Shown here piece after piece: positions 63,509 to 64,000 of a stretch of DNA of 64,000 nt (position 1 is its first letter; each line of letters begins with the position of its first letter). The DNA is taken from contig OZ242267.1 of the NCBI GenBank assembly GCA_965207335.1, positions 434,001-498,000 of the forward strand. Direction: 5' to 3'. This DNA comes from G965207335 sp965207335. Lineage in GTDB: Bacteria; Pseudomonadota; Gammaproteobacteria; PS1; Pseudothioglobaceae. Position numbers and translations under genes: made by a program. The notes beneath the pieces were generated by a model. The model ran no database searches. It was not told the origin of the DNA and worked only from the letters and a program-made list of their open reading frames with translations.

Positions 63509-63615
63509 GAGGCCTTTGCATAAATATGAATAATCATCAGAACCACGCTTTCCACTCACTTACATTAAGCAAAAATCAGAATTCTGTCAATCACCCCTGT
63601 TTATGCAAAGGTCTC
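63509..63615 (+). mobile_element. MITE-like element with GAGRCCTTTGCA ends (107 bp)
   Basis: Left end GAGGCCTTTGCATAAATATG, right end TTTATGCAAAGGTCTC. Except for about seven bases it is identical to 20209-20314. GTTTA directly flanks both ends and may be a target duplication. It lies upstream of lysC. It has no ORF. Confidence 0.8.
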
Positions 63616-63680
63616 GTTTAAAGTAAAAAATAAATTAAAACTACTATATCAAACAATTATATTTTGAGAGAGAATATTAG

Positions 63681-64000
63681 TTATTTTTTAATAATTATTT
63701 TATCAGATGGGTTATTAAATTGCCCTTTGACATCAATTATAATTCTGCTATCGCTGGTTGAGTTTAATTTATTACTATTGGTAAATTTTTCTATTGTTGG
63801 TTGAGTTTTAAGTTTTTGTAATAGCAATTTCTTTGCTTGTAATTTCTTTGCTTGTAACTTCTTTGCTTGTAATTTCTTTGCTTGTAATTCTTTTTCTTGT
63901 AATTTCTTTTCTAATATTTTTTTATGCTTTAATAAATTTTGTCTTAATAATTCTTGCTTTTTGAGTTTTTGACTCTTTGCTAGTTTTTGTGCTAATAATT
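63681..64000 (-). CDS. Partial Lys-rich coiled-coil protein (5' end outside window)
   Basis: The visible 105 codons read as a Lys/Leu/Gln-rich coiled coil (KSQKLKKQELLRQNLLKHKK) containing about four LQAKK repeats. A non-helical tail (STSDSRIIIDVKGQFNN) and stop follow. It resembles periplasmic stalk proteins such as TolA, but no diagnostic domain is visible. The repeats come from about five 15-bp tandem units, so the length may vary between strains. Confidence 0.6.
   Translation of the reverse strand, partial: LLAQKLAKSQKLKKQELLRQNLLKHKKILEKKLQEKELQAKKLQAKKLQAKKLQAKKLLLQKLKTQPTIEKFTNSNKLNSTSDSRIIIDVKGQFNNPSDKIIIKK
63826..63910. repeat. Tandem 15-bp repeats
   Basis: About five copies of a TTTGCTTGTAATTTC unit encode LQAKK (read leftward). 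The last copies are diverged. The number is not a CRISPR pattern because there are no unique spacers. Confidence 0.85.

Noticed and set aside
63423..63521. Upstream extension of lysC by 33 codons
   Set aside because: Its first codons come from the MITE and it lacks aspartokinase sequence; MALIVQKYGGTSV is the family N-terminus.
63826..63910. Short repeated units as a possible CRISPR array
   Set aside because: The units are contiguous, in frame with a coding region and lack unique spacers.

Overview
The window is AT-rich (roughly 30% G+C by eye) bacterial DNA using the standard code. Most genes are gammaproteobacterial housekeeping genes: dnaX-ybaB-recR, valS, guaB, pdxH, a UbiH-type hydroxylase, trmJ/suhB, gatCAB, aroB, ileS, rluB, trpS, coaX, nhaD, ygfZ, a complete iscRSUA-hscBA-fdx operon, cysE, an LpxL-type acyltransferase, ttcA, aroK, ilvE and lysC. 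The ISC operon order, NhaD and a bacterial voltage-gated cation channel suggest a marine, possibly host-associated gammaproteobacterium (a Thioglobus/SUP05-like lineage is one guess; no marker here fixes it).

Layout. 1-3.2 kb: an unknown partial gene, pyrF, a glycine-zipper envelope protein with an overlapping Sel1 protein, and an ion channel. 3.3-5.9 kb: tRNA-Arg(CCT), dnaX with an apparent programmed -1 frameshift, ybaB, recR. 6.0-17.1 kb: one leftward operon with a MotA/ExbB-like channel protein, TolC-like, ABC and HlyD-like type I secretion parts, two small single-TM proteins (one MotB/ExbD-like) and a 1304-residue Ig-repeat adhesin. This matches the logic of Salmonella SPI-4 SiiABCDEF. 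17.4-26.4 kb: mainly housekeeping. 26.5-35.6 kb: gatC-gatA and gatB are separated by about 5.9 kb of accessory DNA. It holds a secreted PD-(D/E)XK-like nuclease plus membrane protein pair, a PurD-like gene on the opposite strand, and an AAA ATPase/TOPRIM pair. Copies of the 3' end of gatA lie at the segment boundaries. 36-44 kb: aroB and ileS flank a TrlF-type PHP-ATPase plus AlbA_2/HATPase pair. 44-54.6 kb: rluB to iscR. 54.7-56.6 kb: a decayed restriction-modification remnant (internally deleted type III Res, RhuM, and an rhuM fragment). 56.6-64 kb: cysE to lysC, then a Lys-rich coiled-coil protein cut by the window end.

Two small repeat families are scattered between genes. One consists of MITE-like elements with GAGACCTTTGCA ends, including two short hairpins inside the isc operon. 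The other is an intergenic repeat of about 40-120 bp present in at least six places. No CRISPR array, rRNA or intact transposase was seen.

Most coherent candidates for something undescribed: the gatA-tail-bounded island with its secreted nuclease/membrane-protein pair, and the Sii-like channel-coupled secretion operon.
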